DNA from: an uncultured Shinella sp.
GTDB lineage: Bacteria; Pseudomonadota; Alphaproteobacteria; Rhizobiales; Rhizobiaceae
NCBI GenBank assembly: GCA_946481465.1
Contig: CAMLOC010000006.1
Span: forward strand, 1-17,996
DNA length: 17,996 nt
Direction of reading: 5' to 3'
In this document: positions 1 to 9,521 of the stretch, piece by piece
How positions within the stretch are numbered: position 1 is the first letter of the stretch
Layout of the letters: the number at the start of each line of letters is the position of its first letter
Translations under genes and position numbers: made by a program
The notes under the pieces: generated by a model
Told to the model about the DNA's origin: nothing
The model's database searches: none
What the model saw: only the letters and a program-made list of their open reading frames with translations

Positions 1-3000
1 AGCGCAAGCCCGTCCTCCCTGCGGATCAGGTGGCGCTCCAGCGACGCCATGGCGGCGGCGGCACGGGCGGGATCGGCGGCGCCGGATAGGACCGCCCAGG
101 ACTGGGCGATGCTATCGATCCGGCATTCGTCATTGTCCTTCGATCCCAGCCATGAGCCGTCATCGAAAGTGGCGCGCCGGTACCAGGCCCCGTCCCAGGT
201 TTCCTGTTCAATGGAAGCCTTGAGCGTCTGCGCATGCGCCTTCCAGCGCGCAGCGCGCTCGGGGTCGCGGCTCTCCGCAAGCGGTGCAAACAGGTCGATC
301 GCGCGGATAAGGAGCCAACCAAGCCAGACGCTTTCGCCCCCGCCCCCCTCGCCCACCCGGTTCATACCGTCGTTCCAGTCGCCGGTGCCCATCAGGGGCA
401 GGCCATGCCGGCCGGTGAGCGCGACAGCCTGGTCAAGGCCGCGGGCGCAATGCTCGAAGAGCGATGCGAACTGGCCGGAGGGCGTCGGCTGGAAGAAGGC
501 ATCGTGTTCTCCCTCGGCGAGGACCGGCCCATCCAGGAACGGGATGGCTTCATCAAGGATCGGCGCGTCGCCGGCCGTTCCGATATAGGTCGCGGTGGCG
601 AAGGCGAGCCACACGCGGTCGTCGGAAATCCGCGTGCGAACACCTGCGCCGGAATGGGGTAACCACCAATGCTGCATGTCGCCTTCGGCAAACTGCCGAC
701 CGGCGGCGCGCAGGATATGCGCCCGCGTCTCCTCCGGCCGGGCGAAAGCGAGCGCCATACCGTCCTGCAACTGATCACGGAAACCATAGGCGCCGCTTGC
801 CTGGTAGAAGGCCGAGCGCGCCCAGATGCGGCAGGCGAGCGTCTGGTAGAGCAGCCAGCCGTTCAGCATGATATCCATCGCCCGGTCCGGCGTCCTGACC
901 TGCACGGTCTGCAACAGCGTCCGCCAATGCTCGGTCACGTCGGCAAGAACCGTATCGAGATCGGCGGCGCGGTAGCGGGTGATCAGCGCGCCGGCTTCCT
1001 CAGCCGAAGCGGCCTCGCCAAGAAAGGAGACGAGCTCGATGCTTTCGCCCGGCTCGAGATCGATCGTGCATTGCAATGCGGCACACGGATCGAGACCCGC
1101 GCCGACCTTGGCGCCGAGGGGCTTTCTTCTTGTAAGCGCCGCCGGTCGCGCGGAGCTGCCGCCCCGCCCGAGGAATTCCGCGCGGTCGCCAGTCCATGCG
1201 GTCTGCCGGCCGCCGAGATCGGCAAAGGCGATGCGACCGGGAAATCCCATTGCGGATCGATTGCGGGCGAAGATCGCGCCGGTCTCCGCATCAAGAGATG
1301 TGGCGATGAACGGCGCGTTTGCACCCCGCAGGGTGCCGAGCACCCATTCGGCATAGCTCGTGACCGACAGGCGGCGCGGCCGCGACGAATGGTTGGTCAG
1401 CGTCAGCCGTGAAATGCGGATGGGATCGGCAAGCGGCACATAGGAGAGCAGGTCGCTTTCGATCCCGTGCGCCCGATGCGCGAAACGGCTGTAACCGAAG
1501 CCGTGGCGCGCCACATAACGCCCGCCGTCCCGGATTGGCTGGGCAGTCGGACTCCAGAGGTCGAGTGTCTCCTCCTCGCGGATATACAGGGCCTCACCGG
1601 AGGGGTCGCCGACCGGGTCGTTGGACCATTGCGTGATCTGGTTCTCACGGCTGTTTTCCGCCCAGCTATAGGCGCTGCCGTCCGCCGACACCTGGAAACC
1701 GAAGGCGGGATTGGCGATGACGTTGATCCAGGGCATCGGGGTCATCGCGCCGTTTTCCAGCACGGTCACATATTCCGTGCCGTTCCTGTCGAAACCGCCC
1801 AGCCCATTGAAAAATTCCAGGTCTTCCGGTGGCGTGACCATCTCGGCCGAGGATTTCGAGGGAAAGGGCGGCGGCAGAGGAGCCGAGCGCTCGATGCCGT
1901 CGGAAAGACGCGCCAACTGATCGGCGATCAGGCCACGATGGGCCGAAAGCACGACGCGCGCGGTGGCGTTCAGGAGGTTTTTCGTCTCCTGGTTCAGGAA
2001 ATCGGCGCGCAGCACGTGCACCGCGCCCTGCGCCGGCATGTCGCCGAAACGTGGGCGGGACTGGCTGGAGCGCACGGCGGCCTCCACGGCGTTCTGCAAG
2101 TCCTGCACATAGGAGGCGGCACGTTCGTTGACGATCACCAGATCGACGGCGAGCCGCTTGATGCGCCAGTATTCGTGCGCGCGCAGCATCTGGCGCAACT
2201 GCGGAAGGTCTTCGGCATCCTCGATGCGCAGGAGCACGATCGGCAGGTCGCCCGAGATGCCGTAGGGCCAGAGGCCGGATTGCGGGCCGGCACCGGCGAG
2301 AATGGCATTCGAGGCGGGGCGAAACCGTGCGTCGGCATAGAGGATCGGCGCGGCAAGGCGCTGGAAGTCCGCCGCCTCCTCAAGGTCCATGTCGAGATGG
2401 TGAAGCTGCACCTGCGCCTGGGTCCAGGCGAGCGTCTTCGCCCGCTCGAAGGCGCTCCTGTCGTGGTGCTTATCGATGCGTTCAAGAAGCTCTTCTCGCG
2501 ATCGTGCGACGACCGTCCAGAAGGCAATGCGCGCCACTTTGCCAGGAAGCACCCGCACGCTGCGGCGTAGCGCGAAGATCGGATCGAGCACGGTTCCCGC
2601 GGTGTTGGACAGTGCCTGCCCGTCATGAATGGCGGCGGCCGTGGCGATGGTGCGGCCGCGCCCAAGGAAACGGGCGCGATCGGATTCGTATTGCGGATCG
2701 GCAATCGTATCGCCCTCGACCACGGTGAAGTGGGCCGCCCAGATCTCCGCCTCCGAGGGCGTGCGGCGGCGGCGCGTGGCGATGAGCGCGCCGTATTCGG
2801 CCAAATGCTCGGTCTCGACGAACATCTTGGCGAAGGCGGGATGCGCGTTGTCGGTTGCCGGCGTGGCAAGCACCAGTTCGGCATAGGAGGTCAGCTCGAT
2901 CTCGCGCGCCCGCCGCCCGCTATTGGTGAGGCAGATCCGGCGCACCTCGCCGTCATCTTCGCCGGAGACGATGACATCCATCTCCGTCGTCAGCGTCTCG

Positions 3001-6000
3001 TCATGGCGAATATATTGCGCGTGATCCTCGCCGAAGACCACCGAGGCCTCGGCCCTGTCGCCCGTTGCCAGGGGGGTGGGTGAAAAGACTGTGCCGGTCT
3101 GCATGTCCCTAAGGAAGATGAAAGCGCCGCAATCGTCGCGGGTCGCATCCTCGCGCCAGCGCGTGACGGCGATATCGCGCCAGCGGCTGTAGCCGCCGCC
3201 TGAGGCCGTCAGCATGACCGCATAGCGCCCGTTGGACAGGAGATGCGTTACCGGCGCGCCGGCGACGGGCAGCGACAGCCGGCGCACCGACGGCGCCGGG
3301 TTCAGCGAAATTCCTGCGGAGGCCTTGACCTCCTCGGCGCGCGGCCGGGCGATCGCCACATCGCGCGGCATGCGCTCCGACAGCAGGAGTTCGCTGGCCA
3401 TGATCATCGGCTCACGGTGGAACCGCGCCCGCATACGCCCGTCCTGCAGGAGGACGACGATGGCGACGATGGTCATACCCTGGTGGTGGGCCATATAGCT
3501 GCGGATGATCTCGACGCGGGCGTCTTCTGGCAGGCGGGCGCGGGTGAAGTCCAGAGCCTCGTAGAAGCCGTGCACGCCGCGCGCGCCAAGGGATTCGAGA
3601 TGCCGGTAGTTTTCGAGCGCAGCATGGGGATCGACCATGGCGGCAAGGCCGGTGGCATAGGGGGCGATGACAATGTTGCCTGACAGCCCGCGCTTGAGGC
3701 CGAGCCCCGGCACGCCGAAGTTGGAATATTGATAGGTGAACTCGATGTCACGCGCATTGAAGGCGGATTCCGATATGCCCCAAGGCACGTGCCGCGACCG
3801 CCCATAGGCCTCCTGCCGTGCGACGATCAGCCTGTTCGTGTCGTCGAGCAGGCTTCCCGCCGGTGCGCGCATCACGAGCGACGGCATGAGATATTCGAAC
3901 ATCGAGCCCGACCAGGAGATCAGCGCCGAGCCGCTGCCGAGCGGCGTCGCCGCCCGGCCGAGGCGGAACCAATGGCGCGTGCTGATATCGCCCTTTGCGA
4001 TGGCGAAGAAGCTCGCAAGCCGGGCTTCCGAAGCAAGAAGGTCGTAGCAGTTCGGGTCGAGCCCGTTGTCGGCGAGCGAATAGCCGATGGACAGGAGCTT
4101 CCTGTCGGGATCGAACAGAAAGGCGAAATCCATGTCGAGCGCCATGGTGCGGGCTGTGTCCGCAAGCGCCTGAAGCCGGGCTTTCACGGAGGCGGCATCA
4201 TCGCGGAAGACCTGTCGGTCGCGCGCGGCCTGTGTGACGGATCGGGCGAGCGCGCCGATCCAGAACGTAAGATCGGCGGCCGTGCCGTCATCGGCAGGTG
4301 TTGCCTGCTCGGCCAGTTTCAAGGCCTTGTCAAGAAGCCGTGTCAATGCCGGTGTTGCGGCCTCGATGGATTGGGGGCCACGCACGAGGGCTTCAGCCTC
4401 GTCGAGAATGGCTGTCAGGCTGGCACCGGGATTGCCGGCCGTCTCGCCGAGAGCCATGCGGGCGAGCGCCAGCATATCACCGAAACCCTCCCCGTCTTCC
4501 GCCGGCGGCGTCCCGGCCCACTCCTCGCAGGCATTCGCAAACGCGATCAGGTGGCCGGCGAGATTGCCGCTATCGACGGAGGAGACATAGGCGGGAGCGA
4601 GGGTTCTGAGATCGCGCGTATCGTACCAGTTGAAGAAATGTCCGTTGAAACGATCAAGCCGCTTGAGCGTAGAGAAAGTCGCTTCCAACCGTTCAAGCGC
4701 TTCAAGGGTACCCACCCAGCCGAAGTCGCGCGCGGCGACCGTCGAGAGAAGATAGAGGCCGATATTGGTCGGCGAGGTGCGGTGGGCGATGGCGGGCAGC
4801 GGGGTTTCCTGGAAATTGTCCGGCGGCAGCATGTTTTCCAGCGGGGTAACAAAGGTCTCGAAGAACCGCCATGTGCGTCGCGCGACGAGCCGGAGTTCCG
4901 CCGCATCAGCATCCGAAAGCGCCCGGCCCGGCCGTGCTGTCGGCGACCGGCTGACCCAGAGCGCGATGGCGGGCGCGGCCGACCAGAGGAGCGCCAGCAG
5001 CAGAGCCAGAGGCCAGGCGGCCGGCGAAAACGCGACGGCAGCAGTGAGAAGGATCAGCGCGGTCGCCGTGCCGCCCGCCATGTCGCGGTAGAAGCCGGCA
5101 AGCGTCAGCCGTGTCCGGTTTCCGGACGTCGCGGCGGTCGTCCACTCCAAGAGTTTCCTGCGCGTCACCATCAGCCGGCCAGCGGTTCTGAGCACGGCGT
5201 CGCAATTGCGCCATGCCTGATCGGGCAGGAAGGAGAGGCCAAGCGCGGCCTGCATCGCGGCGAGCTTGATGTCGCCGGCAAGTCTGACGGCATGGCTGCT
5301 CAGTTGCAGGCCACTGCGGCGCGGCAGGATGGCGAAAACCACCGGCAGGAAGGCGGGAAAGACGATGCATGAAGCGACCAGCAGCGCCGCGGTCACGCCC
5401 GCCTGCAACGGCATCGCGCAACAAGCCACGAGCGCCGCGAATGTCGATGGCGCGATGAGGGTGCGGCGCAGATTGTCTAGCATCTTCCAGCGGCCGAGGG
5501 CGGGAAGTGCCCGCCGCTCGAATATCCACGGCAGCAGCTGCCAGTCGCCGCGCGTCCAGCGGTGCTGGCGCCGGGCGGCGACGTCGTAGCGCGACGGAAA
5601 ATCGTCGACCACCTCGACATCGGAGGCGAGCCCCGCCCGCGCGAACGTGCCCTCGAAAAGGTCGTGGCTGAGAAGGGTATTCTCCGGGATGCGGCCGGCT
5701 AGTGCCGCCTCGAAGGCATCGACATCATAGATGCCCTTGCCGGTATAGGAGCCTTCGCCGAACAGGTCTTGATAGACGTCGGAAACGGCCGCCGCATAGG
5801 GATCCATGCCGCCGGGTGCGGAAAAGACCCGCTGGTAGAGCGAGCCCTCGCGGCCGATGGGAAGCGACGGGGTGACGCGCGGCTGGATGATCGCATAGCC
5901 ATCGACCACCCGCTGCTGCTCCGCGTCAAAACGCGGCCGGTTGAGGGGATGCGCCATCTTGCCGATCAGCCGCAGGACTGTGTCGCGCGGCAGTTTCGTA

Positions 6001-8039
6001 TCCGCATCGAGGGTGATCACATAGCGCACGTCCGGCGGGACGGACAGCGGCTTTCCGCCAACCGCCATGAAGCTGGTGTCGGTGGCGCCGCGCAGCAGGC
6101 GGTTGAGCTCGTGCAGCTTGCCGCGCTTGCGCTCCCAGCCCATCCAGAGGGTCTCGCCGGCATTGAACCGGCGCTTGCGGTGCAAAAGCAGGAAGCGGTC
6201 GCCGGAAGGACCCGGCCCGTGCCGGTGATTGAGGTCAGCCATGGCCTCGACAGCGAGCGCGAGAAGCACGCCATCGCCCTCGACGGTCTCCTGCGAGGCA
6301 TCCTTCCCGTCTGTCAGCAGGGCAAAGCTCAGGTCGCCGCCCGCGCCCGAGAGATGATGGACCTCCAGCCGCTCGATCTGCTCCAGCAGGTCGGCACGAT
6401 TGCTCAGGAGCGTCGGCACGACGACCAGCGTGCGTGACGACGATGGGACACCCTGCGCGAGTTCCAGTCCCGGCAGGCCGGTCGCGCCGTGGCTCCAGCT
6501 CACGAAGCGGTTGACGAGCGCCGTCGCGATATCGCTTGCCGGCAACAGCGCCAGCACCGCGAAGACGATCACGCCGGGCGCCGAGAGACCAATGATGGAC
6601 AGCAGCCATAGCGCAAGCGCCAGAAGCATCGCCGTCATGAACCCGATCGCCGCGGCATAGCCGGCAATGCCCGTGCGCGCCGCCAACCGCCCGGCGATCA
6701 GGTGCCGGGGCTGGCGGAACCCGATCGTGCGCTCGAAGGCCGGCCGCCCTTCCGCGATCAGGTGGTAGCCCGGATCCGCGACACGTTCGGCCTGCGAGGC
6801 GGTATCGTCTGTGACCGCTGCGGTCTGTGCCGCTTTCACCGCCTGCCCGGCAATGTCGAGTTCCGACAGGTCCGAGCCGCGGGCGAGGTCTTCGATGGCG
6901 CTGCGATAGAGGTTGCGCGTAGCGAAATCCATGCGGGCGAAGCTGCTGTCGGCCGATAGGCGGGCATCGACGAGGCTGACCTTTTCAAAAAGGTCGGCCC
7001 AGTCAACATCACTGATCAGCCGCATGCTGGTGATGATGTTCCTGATCGTGACATTCGAAGCGCCTTGGCGCTGTTGGGCATGCCGCACCACGGCATCCAC
7101 CGAGCTGTCCTGACTTGCTAGCCGCGCCTCCAGCCAGCCATGCGCCGGCGTCGTGTTGGGATCCTGGTCGCGCAGCCGTTTGGCAAGCTGGGCTGCGAAG
7201 AGCTCGGGCAAGGGCTCGGCAGAAACCTTCTCAAGCGCGCTGCTGCGACCCTCGTCCGCCAACAGCCGGTCGGCCAGTGCATCCGCTTCCGCACGCATGC
7301 GGCGCCCGGCGGTGATCTGATCGGCAAGCCTGCGCAGGTTCTCGACCAGCACGATGCGCAGGGTGATCGCCACGGCCCACAATTCGCCGATCGTCAGGGG
7401 TTGGACCTTTTGATAGGCAGCGATGAAGCGGACGAGCGATTCGGGATCGAAGTGGCTGTCCGTGTGCGCGACGAAGGCCCATGCGATGCCGAACACGCGT
7501 GGATATCCGGCGAAGGGCCCCTCGGCGAGTTTTGGCAGCTGCCTGTAATAGTTGGGCGGCAGGTCGTCATGAATCTCGCGGATCTGCTCCTCGACCAGAT
7601 GGTAGTTGTCCAGCAGCCATTCGGCCGCCGGCACGATGCCGCGCTCATTCTCCACCTCCAGGGCGCTAGCGCGGTAGGCGGCAAGCAGGACAGCAGCGTT
7701 GCTCTTCAGGCGCTTGTGCAAGGATTGTACGGATGGTGGCCGCTTCGTTACCGGTTGGGCAAGCGCAAGGGTCGCGGCGTGCTGCTCGAGTCTTTCGATG
7801 CCGAAAAGTTCTTCGCGCACCGGCGCCGGATCGTTCCACGGCGCCCGCGACGTTCCGCCGAACGCGAAAGCAAGCGAGCGAAGGCCGCCTTCGCGTTTCC
7901 CGCCGGCAATCACCTGCAGTTCGGGGATGGACTTGGCACCCGTCTCGGGATAGGACGCGGCTTTGGCAACGACCCTTTCCACCACCGCGGTTTCCGAGTT
8001 GCCGGCGTCTTCGACGCCACGCTTCTGGTTTCTGACCAT
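1..8039 (-). CDS. ndvB: Cyclic beta-1,2-glucan synthase NdvB/ChvB (3' end cut by window edge)
   Basis: Inner-membrane enzyme that makes periplasmic cyclic beta-1,2-glucan from UDP-glucose, needed in rhizobia for osmotic adaptation and host interaction. One frame stays open for 2679 codons; family members are about 2800-2850 aa, so roughly 150-170 C-terminal residues lie outside. The start ATG follows GAAGGA with good spacing. Visible parts in order: hydrophobic helices around residues 460-505; a GT84 transferase core with DAD at 678-680 and QHRW at 825-828 followed by TRGDW; further membrane helices near 857-905 and 985-1030; a glycoamylase/GH144-like part with HHQGM at 1518-1522; and a C-terminal GH94 phosphorylase part with GDWNDGMN around 2554, where GH94 enzymes carry their catalytic Asp. 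In the family, the GT84 part builds and cyclises the chain and the GH94 part is linked to length control. No frameshift or internal stop was seen. Confidence 0.97.
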   Translation of the reverse strand, partial: MVRNQKRGVEDAGNSETAVVERVVAKAASYPETGAKSIPELQVIAGGKREGGLRSLAFAFGGTSRAPWNDPAPVREELFGIERLEQHAATLALAQPVTKRPPSVQSLHKRLKSNAAVLLAAYRASALEVENERGIVPAAEWLLDNYHLVEEQIREIHDDLPPNYYRQLPKLAEGPFAGYPRVFGIAWAFVAHTDSHFDPESLVRFIAAYQKVQPLTIGELWAVAITLRIVLVENLRRLADQITAGRRMRAEADALADRLLADEGRSSALEKVSAEPLPELFAAQLAKRLRDQDPNTTPAHGWLEARLASQDSSVDAVVRHAQQRQGASNVTIRNIITSMRLISDVDWADLFEKVSLVDARLSADSSFARMDFATRNLYRSAIEDLARGSDLSELDIAGQAVKAAQTAAVTDDTASQAERVADPGYHLIAEGRPAFERTIGFRQPRHLIAGRLAARTGIAGYAAAIGFMTAMLLALALWLLSIIGLSAPGVIVFAVLALLPASDIATALVNRFVSWSHGATGLPGLELAQGVPSSSRTLVVVPTLLSNRADLLEQIERLEVHHLSGAGGDLSFALLTDGKDASQETVEGDGVLLALAVEAMADLNHRHGPGPSGDRFLLLHRKRRFNAGETLWMGWERKRGKLHELNRLLRGATDTSFMAVGGKPLSVPPDVRYVITLDADTKLPRDTVLRLIGKMAHPLNRPRFDAEQQRVVDGYAIIQPRVTPSLPIGREGSLYQRVFSAPGGMDPYAAAVSDVYQDLFGEGSYTGKGIYDVDAFEAALAGRIPENTLLSHDLFEGTFARAGLASDVEVVDDFPSRYDVAARRQHRWTRGDWQLLPWIFERRALPALGRWKMLDNLRRTLIAPSTFAALVACCAMPLQAGVTAALLVASCIVFPAFLPVVFAILPRRSGLQLSSHAVRLAGDIKLAAMQAALGLSFLPDQAWRNCDAVLRTAGRLMVTRRKLLEWTTAATSGNRTRLTLAGFYRDMAGGTATALILLTAAVAFSPAAWPLALLLALLWSAAPAIALWVSRSPTARPGRALSDADAAELRLVARRTWRFFETFVTPLENMLPPDNFQETPLPAIAHRTSPTNIGLYLLSTVAARDFGWVGTLEALERLEATFSTLKRLDRFNGHFFNWYDTRDLRTLAPAYVSSVDSGNLAGHLIAFANACEEWAGTPPAEDGEGFGDMLALARMALGETAGNPGASLTAILDEAEALVRGPQSIEAATPALTRLLDKALKLAEQATPADDGTAADLTFWIGALARSVTQAARDRQVFRDDAASVKARLQALADTARTMALDMDFAFLFDPDRKLLSIGYSLADNGLDPNCYDLLASEARLASFFAIAKGDISTRHWFRLGRAATPLGSGSALISWSGSMFEYLMPSLVMRAPAGSLLDDTNRLIVARQEAYGRSRHVPWGISESAFNARDIEFTYQYSNFGVPGLGLKRGLSGNIVIAPYATGLAAMVDPHAALENYRHLESLGARGVHGFYEALDFTRARLPEDARVEIIRSYMAHHQGMTIVAIVVLLQDGRMRARFHREPMIMASELLLSERMPRDVAIARPRAEEVKASAGISLNPAPSVRRLSLPVAGAPVTHLLSNGRYAVMLTASGGGYSRWRDIAVTRWREDATRDDCGAFIFLRDMQTGTVFSPTPLATGDRAEASVVFGEDHAQYIRHDETLTTEMDVIVSGEDDGEVRRICLTNSGRRAREIELTSYAELVLATPATDNAHPAFAKMFVETEHLAEYGALIATRRRRTPSEAEIWAAHFTVVEGDTIADPQYESDRARFLGRGRTIATAAAIHDGQALSNTAGTVLDPIFALRRSVRVLPGKVARIAFWTVVARSREELLERIDKHHDRSAFERAKTLAWTQAQVQLHHLDMDLEEAADFQRLAAPILYADARFRPASNAILAGAGPQSGLWPYGISGDLPIVLLRIEDAEDLPQLRQMLRAHEYWRIKRLAVDLVIVNERAASYVQDLQNAVEAAVRSSQSRPRFGDMPAQGAVHVLRADFLNQETKNLLNATARVVLSAHRGLIADQLARLSDGIERSAPLPPPFPSKSSAEMVTPPEDLEFFNGLGGFDRNGTEYVTVLENGAMTPMPWINVIANPAFGFQVSADGSAYSWAENSRENQITQWSNDPVGDPSGEALYIREEETLDLWSPTAQPIRDGGRYVARHGFGYSRFAHRAHGIESDLLSYVPLADPIRISRLTLTNHSSRPRRLSVTSYAEWVLGTLRGANAPFIATSLDAETGAIFARNRSAMGFPGRIAFADLGGRQTAWTGDRAEFLGRGGSSARPAALTRRKPLGAKVGAGLDPCAALQCTIDLEPGESIELVSFLGEAASAEEAGALITRYRAADLDTVLADVTEHWRTLLQTVQVRTPDRAMDIMLNGWLLYQTLACRIWARSAFYQASGAYGFRDQLQDGMALAFARPEETRAHILRAAGRQFAEGDMQHWWLPHSGAGVRTRISDDRVWLAFATATYIGTAGDAPILDEAIPFLDGPVLAEGEHDAFFQPTPSGQFASLFEHCARGLDQAVALTGRHGLPLMGTGDWNDGMNRVGEGGGGESVWLGWLLIRAIDLFAPLAESRDPERAARWKAHAQTLKASIEQETWDGAWYRRATFDDGSWLGSKDNDECRIDSIAQSWAVLSGAADPARAAAAMASLERHLIRREDGLA

Positions 8040-8070
8040 GACATTTCCTTCGCCCGGACACGGCCAAGCA

Positions 8071-8089
8071 GCCGGCCGGCAAGGCCGGC
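8071..8089 (-). promoter_or_regulatory. GC-rich hairpin in the ndvB 5' leader
   Basis: A perfect 7-bp inverted repeat, GCCGGCC/GGCCGGC with a 5-nt loop, lies between the DUF1488 gene and ndvB, ending about 31 nt before the ndvB start codon. On the minus strand it is followed by TGCTTGG rather than a T run, so it is not a standard intrinsic terminator. It could be a weak terminator, an mRNA-stabilising hairpin or an attenuator. The role is inferred only. Confidence 0.35.
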
Positions 8090-8139
8090 GGTCATTGTGC
8101 GATTGAGGGTCGGCGAGGCGCGCTAGCGCATCCTGCGGA

Positions 8140-8391
8140 TCAACCGAAATCGGCGCGCGTCAGCACATAGATCGGCCGGCGAGCGCCGGAATAGGCGCGC
8201 CGCGCCGCCTGGTAGACAGAGACGCGGGCATCGTCGAAAGCCCTGAGATAACCGGCTTCGGACGTTACTCCCGGAAACAGGTCAGCGCCCGCGAAGAACG
8301 GGATCTCAAACATGCCGTCATGACCGATAAAGCGGATACGCTTGCCGGCCTCCTCATAGCTTCGGCTCTGGTTTGGAAAACTGAGACTCAT
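8140..8391 (-). CDS. DUF1488 family small protein
   Basis: An 83-aa soluble protein beginning MSLSFPNQSRSYEEAG and ending YVLTRADFG. The opening 'SFPNxSRSY', the central 'IRFIGHDGMFEIPFF' and the closing 'YVLTxADF' match the DUF1488 pattern common in Rhizobiales; function unknown. The frame stays open upstream to an ATG at 8502, but the start at 8391 is preferred because GAGGAG sits 8 nt before it and the family begins at this point. It lies about 100 nt upstream of ndvB on the same strand, so the two could share a transcript, although a GC hairpin separates them. No EcfG-like site was found upstream. Confidence 0.85.
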   Translation of the reverse strand: MSLSFPNQSRSYEEAGKRIRFIGHDGMFEIPFFAGADLFPGVTSEAGYLRAFDDARVSVYQAARRAYSGARRPIYVLTRADFG

Positions 8392-8810
8392 GGAAAGCTC
8401 CTCGTGGTGGGTGGGTGCCTCTTCGATACGAAAAGCCACCATGGCTCCGGAGATATTCTCGCCGGCGCTCTTTGAAAAAAGGTACATCATCTTTTTATCC
8501 AAAAACCTGATGAAGGCTGCATAAAATTCCGATCACCCAAAGAAAAAATAAAGTTCATTACTGTAAATTTGCATCAGCAGCCCATGAGTTTATGCGTTTC
8601 TTGATTATATTAATTATATCACAAAAATTGAAATTCTGAGTTTTTATTTTGCGACGGGAAAACAGAAAGGAATTTTAAATGAAAACATTAATTTCATTTG
8701 CTTTATGCACGTTGAGGCGCACACTGCAACTGTCCGGATTGCCATTGGCTCCAGGTCCGAGCGCGGGCCTTTATCGATCCCGATAATCATCGATTATAGG
8801 GAGTAAAGTC
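8392..8810. other. AT-rich divergent intergenic region
   Basis: About 420 nt between the divergent DUF1488 gene and the plus-strand gene at 8811. Roughly 8510-8700 is conspicuously AT-rich compared with the rest of the window, with a tandem ATTATAT motif near 8602-8620. It should contain promoters for both flanking genes, but I cannot assign clear -35/-10 pairs. A possible 35-codon ORF (8679-8786, plus) has AAGGA before its ATG and a hydrophobic start, MKTLISFALC. It is too weak to call as a gene. Confidence 0.5.
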
Positions 8811-9152
8811 ATGTCATTCAGTCTGAATACGGAAAAAGCAAAACCCTACATGGTGGGTTTCGTTCTCGGCCTCGTGGCTGCGCCGCTCATCGCCTTCAAT
8901 GCGGGATGGGTTTCGACCAGCAGTGCACGCGCCGAGGCGGTGAGAGCCGCGCGGGTAGAGACCCTTGCAGGCATATGCTCCGCCACGGCCGGCCGCATAG
9001 CCACGGCCGCGAGCACCGATCTGGCAACCGTCAAGGGATACGAAAACCGTGCAAAGCGGGATGAACTCGTCGCCGCCGCAATGGCCGATATCCAGGTGCC
9101 GGCGGATCTTCTCAGTAAGGTCACTTTCGATTGCGGGCGCACTTTGTCCTGA
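8811..9152 (+). CDS. Small membrane-anchored periplasmic protein, conserved hypothetical
   Basis: A 113-aa protein with one N-terminal membrane segment (about residues 13-33, GFVLGLVAAPLIAF) after a short charged tail. This suggests a signal anchor with the rest in the periplasm. Two cysteines, C56 and C108, could form a disulfide there. The remainder is Ala-rich and mostly helical, with 'GYENRAKRDELVAAAMADIQVP' as its most distinctive stretch. It resembles small rhizobial hypothetical proteins that I remember without a function. The ATG has AGGGAG at good spacing, and an intrinsic terminator follows 25 nt after the stop, so it is probably monocistronic. Confidence 0.8.
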   Translation: MSFSLNTEKAKPYMVGFVLGLVAAPLIAFNAGWVSTSSARAEAVRAARVETLAGICSATAGRIATAASTDLATVKGYENRAKRDELVAAAMADIQVPADLLSKVTFDCGRTLS

Positions 9153-9176
9153 TAAGCACTGAACTCACAAGAGCGA

Positions 9177-9202
9177 AGCTGAAGGCGTTTTCGCCTTCGG
9201 CT
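9177..9202 (+). terminator. Intrinsic terminator after the 8811-9152 gene
   Basis: GAAGGCG-TTTT-CGCCTTC forms a perfect 7-bp stem, extendable by a G-U pair and GC pairs to about 11 bp (9177-9187 with 9192-9202). The T-rich tail (CTTTCGG) is weak. It also lies downstream of the convergent minus-strand gene ending at 9265, so it may serve both directions. Confidence 0.65.
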
Positions 9203-9264
9203 TTCGGTTGGAGTTATTCGTGAATTTCAAGCAGGCGGCCGCCCAACCACACCTGCCTCCGTTG

Positions 9265-9465
9265 CTACTTTCGCTTCAACCTCGGCAAGTGCGCAGGATT
9301 GACCACCTCTTTCGCCAGGCGAAGCGCGCGCAACTTCTCGGTCTTCTTTTCCCGCATTGCTGCCTCCTGGTCGATGATCCTCCAGGCGACCGAGTTGGTC
9401 TCCGAGGCCTTTTTATCTGCAGTAGTTTGTGTCGGCTTGAAAAACCGTTCGCTATTCGCTGTCAT
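9265..9465 (-). CDS. 66-aa charged conserved hypothetical protein
   Basis: A small basic soluble protein with no membrane segment. The central 'DQEAAMREKKTEKLRALRLAKE' should form a charged helix, and the protein ends in KRK. It resembles short rhizobial proteins carrying a 'REKKTERLRALRLA' core whose function I do not know. The start ATG has AGGAG 8 nt upstream, which supports it strongly. It lies 56 nt downstream of the acyl carrier protein gene on the same strand and may be the last member of that cluster. Confidence 0.75.
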   Translation of the reverse strand: MTANSERFFKPTQTTADKKASETNSVAWRIIDQEAAMREKKTEKLRALRLAKEVVNPAHLPRLKRK

Positions 9466-9521
9466 CCGTCAACTCCTTCACCCCGCAACGACTGATCGTC
9501 ATCCAGGCGTCCGCTTATCTT

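Noticed and set aside
3729..5372. A 547-codon open frame on the plus strand inside ndvB, with others in the same register (1467-2570, 7140-8126, 669-1412, 5769-6437)
   Set aside because: All are in the frame exactly antisense to the ndvB codons. There, stops need TTA, CTA or TCA codons in ndvB, which are rare in GC-rich genes. The proteins are low-complexity and carry no known motif.
8564..8577. CAGCAGCCCAT resembling the start of the duplicated leader
   Set aside because: Similarity ends after about 11 bases, no hairpin II, no peptide gene follows.
9208..9495. Plus-strand frame opposite the 66-aa gene
   Set aside because: The minus-strand gene has a strong Shine-Dalgarno sequence and a familiar rhizobial core; this frame has neither.
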